Assembly (NCBI GenBank): GCA_025506515.1
Contig: CM046456.1
Coordinates: 12,747,024 to 12,811,023 of the forward strand
Source: Flaveria trinervia
Lineage: Eukaryota > Streptophyta > Magnoliopsida > Asterales > Asteraceae
Direction of reading: 5' to 3'
Length of the DNA stretch: 64,000 bases
Position numbers and translations under genes: made by a program. The notes under the pieces were generated by a model. It saw nothing but the letters and a program-made list of their open reading frames with translations. It did not search any database and was not told the origin of the DNA. The number at the start of each line of letters is the position of its first letter. Position 1 is the first letter of the stretch. Positions 30,827 through 40,920 of the stretch are shown piece by piece.

Positions 30827-31814
30827 ATATCATAGAGTGATTACATTTGACTTTTCATTTTTTTCTATCTTCATCACTCTAGCATGTCGAGCAATTATTT
30901 GCCATTTTACTTTTGAAACACCGAAAGCTTGTTCCATGTCTTTTCTTGTGTACTCTTGCATCTTTCTAAAAAATATTTTCTTTGTACTCAACAAGATAAA
31001 AATATGACTTCACAAAAGTTGATCAGAAAGGATATATACCATCGGCTAGATAGTAACCACATTCATATTAATGCCCGTTAGAATGAAACACACATATGGG
31101 TTTCGTTAATTCTAGCATGAAGAGTGGAAATTAGTAAGAATATTAATGTCTTTATTTGAATCGGCAACACCAGAATAAGCATTATAAAACCACAAATCTT
31201 GTAACCCCACGACTTCAAAAATCACTGTTGGACCATCGTGATCACCTCGATGATATTGTCCTCATAAATGTGTAGGAGAATTTCTTCATTCCAATGAGTG
31301 CAATCAATGCTACCGAACATTCCCGGAAGGTCATGTCTATATTGATGTGCATCGTACAATAATGCAATGTCATGACTAGTAGGCATTCAGGAAAAAGATC
31401 ATTACCATATAAAATAATAATAGCGTTATAAAAATATTCAAGACATTCACATGAAGTCCTATAGACATAGCTAATAATCATCGTATGTGTCGGGTGAATT
31501 ACCTGTTCTGAGTTGACGTATTGCTTATATGTACTTTTGTATTGGCGTGAAACTTTCTGTCCACCTTCTATCAATAGAAAGTTGTTGTGTATATCTTCAA
31601 CAGTACGTAGAAATAAATCTCGAGATAACCGAAACCTATTTCTAAACATCTCCCCTTTGTATTTTGGGTTCTCCACAAAATAATCGTTCATAAGAAAGTT
31701 ATTAGCTCCAACACGATCACTTTTCAAGATCTCTTTTCTTGAGCTTTCCACCTTGTCGACGTATTCGGCAAGAAGACTAAAAAATTCAATACCGTCGGAC
31801 TGCGAACTATCCAA
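30827..31814 (-). pseudogene. PIF/Harbinger-type transposase, N-terminal and central piece (Plant_tran/ALP1-like)
   Basis: The ATG at 31812-31814 opens 190 codons with FRNRFRLSRDLFLRTVEDI near residue 57, a pattern of Plant_tran-type DDE transposases. After frameshifts the minus strand continues with an LIGMKKF region in place of the usual LGSIDC.HW, a GPTVIFEVVGLQDLW-like stretch near 31220, NAYSGVADSNKDIN near 31170, then ADGIYPFWSTFVKS near 31045 and a KDARVHKKRH.FRCFKSKMA-like end that stands for the family KDVERAFGVLQ.RWA. Many indels are present. It ends at ATATC, where element A was inserted; the rest is at 7600-7839. Confidence 0.78.
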
Positions 31815-32435
31815 AGATGATGAAGATGAAACAAATGAATTTCACGGGACATTTTTGTAAAGTTGGAAATGGGTAGAAGAGATTTTTATGAATGTTGTGT
31901 ACAATTTGAAATATTAGTTACTATTTATAGTGTATGAGCATATTTCTATTATGAAAAGGTATATAGTAGTTGGGGGGTGGGGTGGGGGGCAATGGTTGGA
32001 AACGATGGTGTGGCATCCGCGCGTGGCATGCCGTGAAACAAGGAAGGGTGCGGCGTGGGGGGGACTAGCGGGCGGTGTTGCTAGGCGGCGCCAGCCCTCG
32101 TCGTGGGGTCCCAACGTTGCCCCCCATCCTTAATATTGTACCTTAACAGGTCAAAACAATGCCAAAACAAAACCAACTAGCGAGTTGTTACCTTGGTCAA
32201 AATCCTTATAAGAAAACATTTAAATCTATTCACATTTTGAATTTTTCAGAAAATCAACACTCATCCAATTTTGGACCCTTCACTTGCACTGTTGGTCGAC
32301 AAGATCAGAATCAGGTCAAAATGGTTAAACATATGTCGAACTGACACTGAATACACGTACTCAGTGATTAAGGTGTATGACAAGATCCAACATAAGTTAT
32401 AAGATTTGTGGGGTCGACATTGAAAAAAGATACGT
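31815..32435. other. Intergenic DNA with a GC-rich inverted repeat
   Basis: 31980-32131 is a strikingly GC-rich island. It begins GGGGTGGGGGGCAATGG and, read in reverse from the right end, begins AGGATGGGGGGCAACGT, so it is bounded by imperfect inverted repeats. It may be a terminal region of the PIF/Harbinger element or a separate short MITE. No gene is supported. Confidence 0.4.
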
Positions 32436-32797
32436 TAGGGGTGTTCACACTTGAATATCCGAAATTTATGATACGGATACGCATAATGATTCGGATATCC
32501 GAAATTCATTTTTTTAATTTTTTACAATAATTAGACATATGCTATTATAAAAAAAATAATATAAAAAACCAATTCATATCATAAAAGTCCTAATATACAC
32601 TAAAATATCTCAATTTAAAGTAAAAATATGTCTAAAATTTAAAAAAAAATTTAATTTTTAGATGATCGGATATTCAAAACTTTTAAAAACCACTATCCGA
32701 ATCTGAATCCGAATTTTCGAATATCCAAAAATTTGGATATTTCAAATTCGAATTTTCGGATCAGATTCTCGAATTCAATTATTTTTTAACACCGCTA
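32436..32797. mobile_element. hAT-type MITE
   Basis: 362 bp with terminal inverted repeats TAGGGGTGTTCA (left) and TAGCGGTGTTAA (right end reversed), flanked by AGATACGT (32428-32435) and CGATACGT (32798-32805), an 8-bp duplication with one mismatch. The TAGGGGTGTTCA end and 8-bp target are typical of hAT MITEs. The interior is rich in GGATATCCGAA-like palindromic words. Confidence 0.78.
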
Positions 32798-32805
32798 CGA
32801 TACGT

Positions 32806-33207
32806 ATATCTCAACTCGTTGAAGTTATTTGGTTTTGTCTTTTTGATGATGTATTCGAGCTTATTTTTCATCTTTTCATGCTTACCATCGATTAATTTCA
32901 CGATCAGATCATTCGATATATTATCCAACACACCAACTTCCCTGAACTGCAATATGAATCCTGACGTTTTGCAAAATCATATTTGCTATTAGATATGTTC
33001 CCAAGATTGCAAAATCAAACGCTACAATGTTGAATATTGATACAGTGACGTATTAACATTACAAGAATTACCATCAACCTACAACCAAATCCTCCATTTG
33101 CCGTTTGAACCGAGATGAAAAGCTCTATGAGAATACTGAAGCCAACAGAACATCATGGGCACGGGTTCTGCTGATGAACCTAACACGCGATTGAACTGTA
33201 AGCGCCA
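32806..33207 (-). other. Probable 3' UTR/downstream region of the ankyrin gene
   Basis: The 3' side of the EMB506-like gene. 32806-32951 contains an open stretch of about 48 codons on the minus strand after an acceptor-like TTCATATTGCAG; it may be chance or a relic exon, and it runs into the hAT MITE target. No poly(A) signal can be fixed. Confidence 0.35.
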
Positions 33208-35721
33208 TTAGATATAGTTGTTTGCTGGTACAAGCTTCAGTAGTTTGGCAAGATCATAGGCTTTGAATTCTTTCCCATAACATAAGGCGAGGTCTAGGGG
33301 CGTTTTCCCATCCTGAAACACAAAAGAAACAATTACGTATCATTATTTAGACTTTAATTGTATTTAACACGTTAATCATCTACAAAACTAATAAACATGG
33401 GTCTTCCTCTATCTTGCAATCTCCATCTTTTATTACTGGAACTTCTAGAGCTATGTAAGAATCTTAGCACCCACCGCGAACACAGATTCAAATATGTGAA
33501 ACCATCAATCGAGTAGGCATTGTATTAATCCTTATTTTTATTTAGATTCCTTCAAGTTGTTACAGTGTGTGTGATTAACAATAATAGCACATTTTAGGGT
33601 ATTGGTGGGCCGTGGGAGTTTTCCACCAATTTAGTGGACCTGGCGGTTTCTCACGATTACCAAAAAGAATAATAATGGCGCATTGACAAGAGTTTGCATA
33701 CCTTGGTTCTTCTGGTCTTGTCGGCTCCATTCACGAGCAGCACTTTGGCTATGTCTCGGTTTCTACTTTGCATAGCTACATGTAAGGGAGTCCATCCTTC
33801 CTGCAGGGACAAGTACTAAGAAATGGGAATACCAAAATAAAGTGAAACTCGACTGGGAAAAAAGTTAGTTACATTATCAGCAATATTCACATCAGCTTTC
33901 GATTTGATCAGCAGCTTCACAGTTTGCATGGCACTCACTTGAACTGCATAATGAAGTGGAGTAGCGCCATCCTGTCATGATGATATTTAGTAATCATGAA
34001 AAAAATGATGTGGATATTGACGGAGAAAGAACCCACCCGATCTTGAAGATGAGGACTTGCACCTTTTCTTAAAAGATGACTTATGACAGCCTCCTTTTTT
34101 CCTAAGACAGCTTTGTGAAGGGCGGTCTGCCCATCCTGTTTTACAAAAAAAAAATACTTCAGTTGTTTCAGGTGGAAGTTTGAACATAGTTATTTGATAA
34201 TGGGTTATTTAATCATACATTAGTGCTACGGGACAGATGCAAATTTAAAAATTTAGATTATTCAAAGCATAGTCAAGCGTGTAGAACTCTAAAAGTGCTT
34301 TATTAAAGAAACTCACTCACTAGTTCGATAAACATTTCCATAATCATATTTAATTAATTAGTTATACCATAACCATACCCATAATATCCCGTCCATAGCA
34401 AGGCTATAGATGGGGTCTGGGGAGGGTGAGATGTAGGCAAACCTTAACCCTATTCGATGGGATAGAGAGGCTGCTTCCTAAGAGACCCCCAGCTCCAAGA
34501 TTTGCCTGCTTTCACCTATACCCAATCGTGATGGCAGGCTATCTTACCCATTATGACCCGTGCTAAAGATTTTCATGTTTTCACCTATACCCAATCCGCC
34601 CATTGTTTGCCACCGGTACTTGACTTCTGAAAAATTCAGTAGCATGGGGAAGGTCTTAATGTTTCAAATATTTTCACTCTTAGAAATGACATTGCAGGCC
34701 TTACTAACTTACCTTATCAACATCATCAATATCATATCCATTTCCTAGAAGGTTGTCCATGAACTTTATCTGGCCTGCTAAGGCCAACGTATGCAAAGGG
34801 TTCCACTTCCCCTGAGTTACAAAATCATAAAAAATCAATATCAAAACTTAGAAAAAAGTGATTTAGAAACCATTTTTACACAATCTTTCCATGTGATGTG
34901 TGAGCATATTTGCATGTACAACTACGGGTTCTTCAGATTGTTAAAACATACAGTTGATATTTTGTCAAGATTGGGAGCTTCATTCTCGTGCAAGATTGCT
35001 CTTTCTTCGGGTGCTAGAAGATCTTCAACCTCTGCAAGTAGAGTATAAAGTTCCATTCAAGACAATCCTCAAATTGTGAAATATCAAAACATTACAACCA
35101 ACAAAGAAAGAGCAGAAAATCATACAAATAACAAACGGTAAGCTGGTACTTCATGATTTGCTATACTTGAGTATTATTTTTCTTGTATGAGAAAATAGAG
35201 CAAGTAGCTTTTGAATAAATCTAGCAACTCAAGTGTAGTTACAAGTTGACATCAAAAGGTTCCTTATAAATTCAAATTTTTGATACATTTTCAGGACCAA
35301 ATGGAATAGGAGGGAAACCTTTGATTAGATCTTCTTCAATCTGGCTCGTGGACAACCTCTCTATATTATTTGAGGTCACCGTAGCATCTGTTTCTTCCTC
35401 CCAGTCGCTTTCAAAGTCCATATTGTTTTCTTCCCCATTTTCCCCATCCTCCTCAATTTCACTATCACTATCACTACCATCAGGATCTTCCCAATTTTGT
35501 AGGTGGGTGTTGGAAGAACTCTTGTATGGATCAATTGCACAAATTTTTGTGTTTGAGTTATTACTAACTGCAGAATACTTAGTTTTTCCTCTTAAAACAG
35601 GATGACTAGTCATTAGAACAAAATTTATGCAGTTACATGGGCATGAAGTTATAGAAACAAATGAAGAATGGAATGCCAATCTTGTTGAAGAACACGTTGT
35701 CGAGCATGACAGTAGCACCAT
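33208..35721 (-). CDS. EMB506: Ankyrin-repeat protein, chloroplast-targeted, EMB506-like
   Basis: Seven coding exons on the minus strand: 35721-35319, 35031-34952, 34811-34713, 34135-34037, 33971-33873, 33800-33702 and 33312-33208. All introns are GT-AG and phases fit, giving 327 residues; Arabidopsis EMB506 has about that length. Residues 1-60 are Ser/Thr/Cys-rich without acids, a plausible chloroplast transit peptide. Residues 75-120 are acidic (DSDSEIEEDGENGEE, DWEEE). A linker (EVEDLLAPEERAIL) leads to five ankyrin repeats from about residue 162: WNPLHTLA, QTALHKAV, ATPLHYAV, GWTPLHVA and KTPLDLAL. Four exons are exactly 99 bp and each encodes one repeat. In Arabidopsis EMB506 acts with AKRP in plastid differentiation and embryo development. 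No stop or frameshift is seen, so the gene looks functional. Confidence 0.93.
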
Positions 35722-35736
35722 TTTTTGTAGCTATAA

Positions 35737-36249
35737 CTGCAAGATTAGAGAAAAACAAACTTAACAATGCATTTAAATAAAAACTTTGTGAGTTTTGCAG
35801 ACACGGTTCCCTCAATCCCTCCTATTGTTGTACACGCGAAAAATCAAAAATGATTACCAAAAGAAATCAGCTTTCTTTAACAAACAACAAGTAACTAACG
35901 GTTCTAATATGCATATCACAAATCATAAAAGATGAACAAGTCCCCAGTTATCTTTCATCCTAAACTTAAAAAGAAATCAAATCATACCCACAAGCACAAA
36001 AGGCAAAAGGTGTATGAATAAGCACACAAAACATGCATCAACAAGGATACCATCTCTCTTGGCATTACATCGAACACCTTGTGTGCTAACAAGAATGCAA
36101 AACTACAGGCTCAAATTCAGCTTCCACAGCCAGAAGTTTACACATAACTTCAACAGAATAATCACAAAGGTAATCTTTAAACATATCTATATCGATACAA
36201 TTAGTTGAAGCCAGAAAAGTAAAAGAAAAACATTAGTCTTACGACATAC
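35737..36249 (-). other. 5' UTR intron of the EMB506-like gene
   Basis: On the minus strand, AGAG|GTATGTCG at 36250/36249 fits a donor and TCTAATCTTGCAG|TTATAG at 35737/35736 fits an acceptor, 15 bases upstream of the ATG at 35721. The short first exon would lie upstream of 36250. Confidence 0.6.
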
Positions 36250-36399
36250 CTCTAATTGACGCTGATGGGTTTCGGTAGACCCAAAATTCAGTTACCAAAT
36301 CTTGAAGGTGTGAATGATAGGGGTTCGTAAACGAGGAAAAATTGTGTACTCGAGAGTCTAGCAGCTCGTAAGATAATTTAAATCTTGTAGATGAATGTT

Positions 36400-36425
36400 G
36401 CGATGTATTTATTTAATAAAAAATT
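36400..36425 (-). promoter_or_regulatory. Possible TATA region of the EMB506-like gene
   Basis: The minus strand reads TTATTAAATAAATA about 160 bases upstream of the putative 5' UTR donor. The motif is weak in an AT-rich genome. Confidence 0.2.
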
Positions 36426-36903
36426 ATGAATTATGCGGAACAAGATGGTTCTTCGTAATGTGAAATTTTACATCGAGTAAATTAGTTTTTCCATTCTTGG
36501 GGTTTAAATTAAACTATTATTAAGATTTTGGTGTTGCGACAGAATTGTAAAACTATGAAAAAATTAACATTGAAACAACACTCTAAACTCACAAATAGAA
36601 GATAAGTAAAAAAACCCTAAACATCACTAGGATCATTCAAAACTGTATATAAAACATTAAAGCTTTGGAAAACATACAATTACGTGAGACCTTTGATAAT
36701 ATTCCAAACACTATATACAAAAAAGAAATCGTTAAAAAGAATTCATTTTGAAACCTTCATAAAAGTAGACATGTCACAAAAAAAACAAAAAAAAATAATA
36801 ATGCTTAAAGTATCAATGTTGAAAATTGAGATTTTATACGGCATGCAACTTCCTTTTTAGTAAACTTTACACCGAAACATAGATAAAATTAAACACGTCG
36901 CAA

Positions 36904-36905
<2 letters not shown>

Positions 36906-36966
<61 letters not shown>

Positions 36967-36979
36967 ATATATATATATT
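36906..36979. repeat. (TA)n microsatellite
   Basis: About 37 TA units with one interruption. Confidence 0.95.
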
Positions 36980-37339
36980 CTGAATTTTATAAAACATTAA
37001 ATTTTAGAATTTATAAAAGAAAACCCAAAAATTATAAGTGCGTAAAAAAGCAAATAAATAAGTATATGGTACAAAGTGTTGATATAGTTAAGTTGGGGGG
37101 TTTCACATGTACAGTTCTTTTGAAAAAAGTCTAAGGGGTTTTTTTTAGAAAAGCTCTTTTTTATCTCTTTTGTATGTGTCGCGCAGATCATATGCAAATG
37201 TTGAAGTCTGCAGAGTGTTTGTTTTTGGAAGATTTTTCATTAAAAAAGGTATGCGTGAGGTTTACATGGTACAGATTTTACACAAACACTTCTATAGTAT
37301 TTTAAAATCTGCAAAGGATTAAACACTATTACCCACCAC

Positions 37340-37450
37340 CACCCATGTCCACCACCATCGTCCGCCTTCACCACCATCGTCCGCCTTCACCACCATCGTC
37401 CGCCTTCACCACCACTGTCCGCCACCACCACCACCACCGTCCGCCTTCAC
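37340..37450. repeat. 19-bp minisatellite
   Basis: Three exact and two variant copies of ACCACCATCGTCCGCCTTC in a row. Confidence 0.85.
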
Positions 37451-38029
37451 AACCACTTTATAATTTTTTTCAAATGTTTTATTAATACTTTTTTATTAGG
37501 TTTCAAAATATATGAAATATAAAGTTTTCTAATACAAACATTTTGATAATATTTTGGAGAGTTAAAAAATCAATATTTTTTAAAAGCAAAACTTTTTTAA
37601 AGACGAAATTTTGAAAAATTAGTGTTATTGTTTAGAGTAAATTACCATTTGCATCCCTGATATTTGTTCATTTTAACCACTTGCATCCCTGCAGTTTCAA
37701 AATTGTCATCTGCCCCCTAACGTTTCATTTTTATATCCATTTGTATCCAAATCTCTAACACCGTTAGTTATTCCGTTAATTCTTTTATGAAAATACTATA
37801 ATGTCCCTAAGAATTAAAAAAAAGTTATAGGATCCCACTTCTTCTTCTTTTTCTTTGACCACCATAAACACACACCTACTTTCTCTCTATCAAACATAAA
37901 CACAACCCACTCCATCAAATAATACCACCACCCACATCTTCTTCTTCTTGTATACATCCATAAGTCCACCACCACCCATCAACACCACCACCACCACCCA
38001 TTAATGCTACCACCAACACCTTCTTCTTC

Positions 38030-38482
38030 TTCTTTTCTAACACCAGCTCCGAAACCCCTTCTCCGACGTACTCCGTTGCCCCTCTGGCGATGATTGAGCC
38101 GACGAGATTTCCGGCGGATGTGGTTGCATTGCCAACGGTTGCTCCGGCAAATGTGAACAGCGGTGGAGACCGTGGTGTGTACTCACCGGAGCACCGACAG
38201 CTGGTGGTGTTGTCCGGCGGTAAGGAGGATTTGGGTGCTCTAGCGATGTTGCAAGATAGTGTGAAAAGGTTAAAGACGCCTTAATCATTACCGTATCAGA
38301 TGTTAACGAAAGCCCAAATTGATTCATCAATTGAATCATTGGCTGATTGGGTGTATGAAAACTGTGGATCTGTTCCGATTTCGTGTTTAGAGCACCCAAA
38401 ATTCAACAATTTCGTGAGCAAAATCGGGTTACCGCCAGTGACCCACCGGGACTTCGCCGGAGACCGCCCTTCATCACCATAA
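38030..38482 (+). pseudogene. Captured gene fragment inside the MULE (hAT-superfamily/BED-type host gene wording)
   Basis: 38090-38284 and 38300-38482 encode, in two frames interrupted by one stop, VYSPEHRQLVVLSGGKEDLGALAMLQDSVKRL and IDSSIESLADWVYENCGSVPISCLEHPKF, then FVSKIGLPPVTHRDFAGDRP. I recognise the second block (LADWVYE.CGSV..LEHPKF..F...GLP) as N-terminal wording of plant hAT-superfamily proteins that carry a BED finger and DUF659. The codon choice is GC-richer than the surroundings. It stops where the minisatellite begins. The fragment lacks finger and dimerisation domain, so no product is expected. The assignment is from memory of the family. Confidence 0.5.
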
Positions 38483-38589
38483 CAGTCATTACCCACCACC
38501 AATCAGACCAACTACAAACCCTAATTACAACCATTCTTAGCCATCCCTTCCATTTCAGATCTGTAACTTCAAATTCTCTATTAGTTATG

Positions 38590-38975
38590 TGGTTGTGGTG
38601 GTGATGAAGGAGGTTGTTGTGGTTGTGATTGGTACTTATGGTTGTAGTGATGGGGCAGTTGTGGTGGTGACCGAGTGGTTTTAGCGGTGGTGACGGGGCT
38701 GTTGTGGTCGTGACCGGGTGGTTGTGGCGGTGGTGACGGGGCTGTTGTGGTGGTGATCGAGTGGTTATGGCGATGTGATAAGGTTGTTGTGGTGGCGACC
38801 GGGTGGTTGTGTTGGTGGTGGGGTGGTTGTGGTGGTGGTGATGGGGCGGTCATGGTGATGACCGGGTGGTTGTGGTGGTGGTGATGGGGCGGTCATGGTG
38901 ATGACCGGGTGTTGTGGTGGTGGTGATGGGGGTGGTTGTGGTGGTGGTGATTTGAAGAAGATGATGTTGATGGAT
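38590..38975. repeat. Minisatellite with ~45-bp units inside the MULE
   Basis: GGTGGTTGTGGTGGTGGTGA, GGGGCGGTCATGGTGATGAC and variants recur about nine times. The unit changes in length along the array. Reading frames across it give only Pro/His/Gln or Val/Val/Val text. Confidence 0.8.
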
Positions 38976-39225
38976 GAGACCCACAAGGTTTTTTATGTGT
39001 GTTTTAATTTTAAGGGTAGTTTTGTCATTTTAATAATAATTTTAACAGAAACATTAACATTGTTACTCATTTAAACTCAAATGGAGATAAAAATAAAACG
39101 TATAGACTCAAATGAAGATAACATGAAACGTCAGGGGCCGGATGACAGTTTTAAAACCGTAGGGATGCAAGTGGTTAAAATGAATAAATGTTAGGGATGC
39201 AAATGGTAATTTACTCTATTGTCTA

Positions 39226-40461
39226 ATTACTTAATGGTTAATTATATGTAACTATTAAGTAAATAATTATTTTTGAGATAAAAATTAACCATTAAGTAAT
39301 TATTTTTAAGTTTTTAATATTACTAAATAATTATTATTCATTTTTTTCATACAACACATGTAGTAGACGGGTTTCTAAACTAGTTAGCATTAATCAAAAC
39401 TTTTAAATTAAAGTGTTCGGTCTTACTAGTTGCTTCATATTTTTCTTTTAGTTTTAATTGAATATTTTATTGATTAACTTTGTTTTAATTGGACAATTAG
39501 GGTGTTAAAAAAATAAAATACCCTCTTATTTAAAGGAGAACTTAATGGAGTTAGTAGAGTGGATAAAAATGATAACATTTGGTAAAGTACAGTGATTGAA
39601 ATGGTAAAAAAAATTGAATTGAAATGACAAATTCAATAAAACGTTAGGGATGAAAATGCATTTTGCTCTATTATTTATGATGTAAGTTGTACCTTTATTT
39701 TCTAACACAATTGTTTTTGTGCAAGAGACAACAAAATTATAATTACATATTCCTTTTAAGTATTATAGGAAATAAAAGAGAATGAAAAGTTGAACGTATT
39801 TATAACCTCTAATAAAATAAGATTTTTTTGTTATTTGTCATTCTCTTAAGTCATGTTTTTGACACTTTATCATTTTTCTAAATATATACATATTAATTTT
39901 CTCTCCAAAAGGGTATTATAGTAATTTAAATACTTTTACAAGTTTTTCTCTCTTATTAAATATAAATTCTATTAAATATTATGTTTCTCTCTTTTATCTA
40001 TTTTTTTAAATCAAATATTTTTTTTAAATAGATTTTATGAAGGAAATTAAAAATCACATATTTTTAATTAAATCCAAATAAAAAAAACTAAAGTTTCATA
40101 TAATATGAAATTTTCTAAAACACTAATCATTTTTAAACAAAATATTTTAAATAGTTTTGTTTTAAAAAAATTATAAACAAGTGAAATATATTAAAATAAT
40201 CTTTTTAAAACAACCAAAATAATTACAAATGGGAGTTTTTTAAAACAATATTTATATAAAAAATCTTAAAACGAATGTTTAAAAATGAAATTATTTACAT
40301 AAGAGAGTTAAAGATAGTATAATTGTTTTATTTGTTGAACTATTACGCATATATAATTTTAATTATCTTTTACATTAAAATATTATACTGTGACTATACA
40401 TGTTCATTTTACATATATAATTTACATTAACATTTAATCTGTTTATTTAATGAGTTTTTAA
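39226..40461. other. AT-rich intergenic DNA
   Basis: No gene is seen. 39500-39680 ends with ACGTTAGGGATGAAAATGC..TTTTGCTCTA, wording like a MULE terminal repeat, without a visible partner. The rest is long A/T runs. Confidence 0.45.
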
Positions 40462-40465
40462 TCTA

Positions 40466-40920
40466 TCTATATATCTATAAAAAAATCAAACTAAGCGTGA
40501 AACAATCTAAACCTCATTATAATTACTTTCACATTTCTCTATATTATTAATAATAACATTAAATGTTAATATTATTACTCATACCATTTACAAATTAAAA
40601 AATATATAATTTAATAAATTAAAAACCTATTTTTTTATTAAAAACATACTTTTTTAAAACAAAAAATTATAAAAAAACATAATACAATGAAATTTTAAAA
40701 AAATAATTTCTCTTAAAACAATATATTTAAAAATCTCATTTTTTATAAAAACAAAAGTTTAAGAAAAATACATTATTTATTAATTTACTTAAAGTAGTTA
40801 TTTACACGTCATTATAATAATATTTTATCTTCAAGCATGATTTATAATGCATAAGTTTTTATTGATAGTTATTTAATATTTTATATATTCAATCCGTATA
40901 TTACACGGGGACTAACCTAG
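40466..40920 (+). mobile_element. Possible small non-autonomous Helitron
   Basis: The right end has CCGTATATTACACGG, a degenerate hairpin, followed by GGACTAACCTAG and then T. This fits the Helitron rule of a hairpin about ten bases before CTRR, with insertion between A and T. A 5' TC end after A is possible at 40462 or 40466 (TCTATATATCTATAAAA). There are no inverted repeats or target duplication, as expected. The left end is a guess. Confidence 0.4.

Larger units (their letters stand above)
36426..37634. other. Intergenic DNA with microsatellite and minisatellite
   Basis: No gene is seen. It holds a (TA)n tract at 36906-36979 and a CCACCATCGTCCGCCTT minisatellite at 37325-37450. 37460-37630 is AT-rich up to the MULE target site. 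Confidence 0.5.
37635..39216. mobile_element. Mutator-like element with long inverted repeats (Pack-MULE candidate)
   Basis: 1582 bp bounded by inverted repeats of about 110 bases. The left end reads GAGTAAATTACCATTTGCAT and the right end reversed reads the same twenty bases. They continue as TTCATTTTAACCACTTGCAT in both. Flanks TATTGTTTA (37626-37634) and TATTGTCTA (39217-39225) form a 9-bp target duplication with one mismatch, diagnostic for Mutator elements. There is no transposase. The inside holds a gene-like fragment (38030-38482) and a G/T-rich minisatellite (38590-38975). Confidence 0.85.

Noticed and set aside
38581..38986. Pro/His/Gln-rich ORFs on the minus strand
   Set aside because: Artefacts of the G-rich minisatellite in the MULE.
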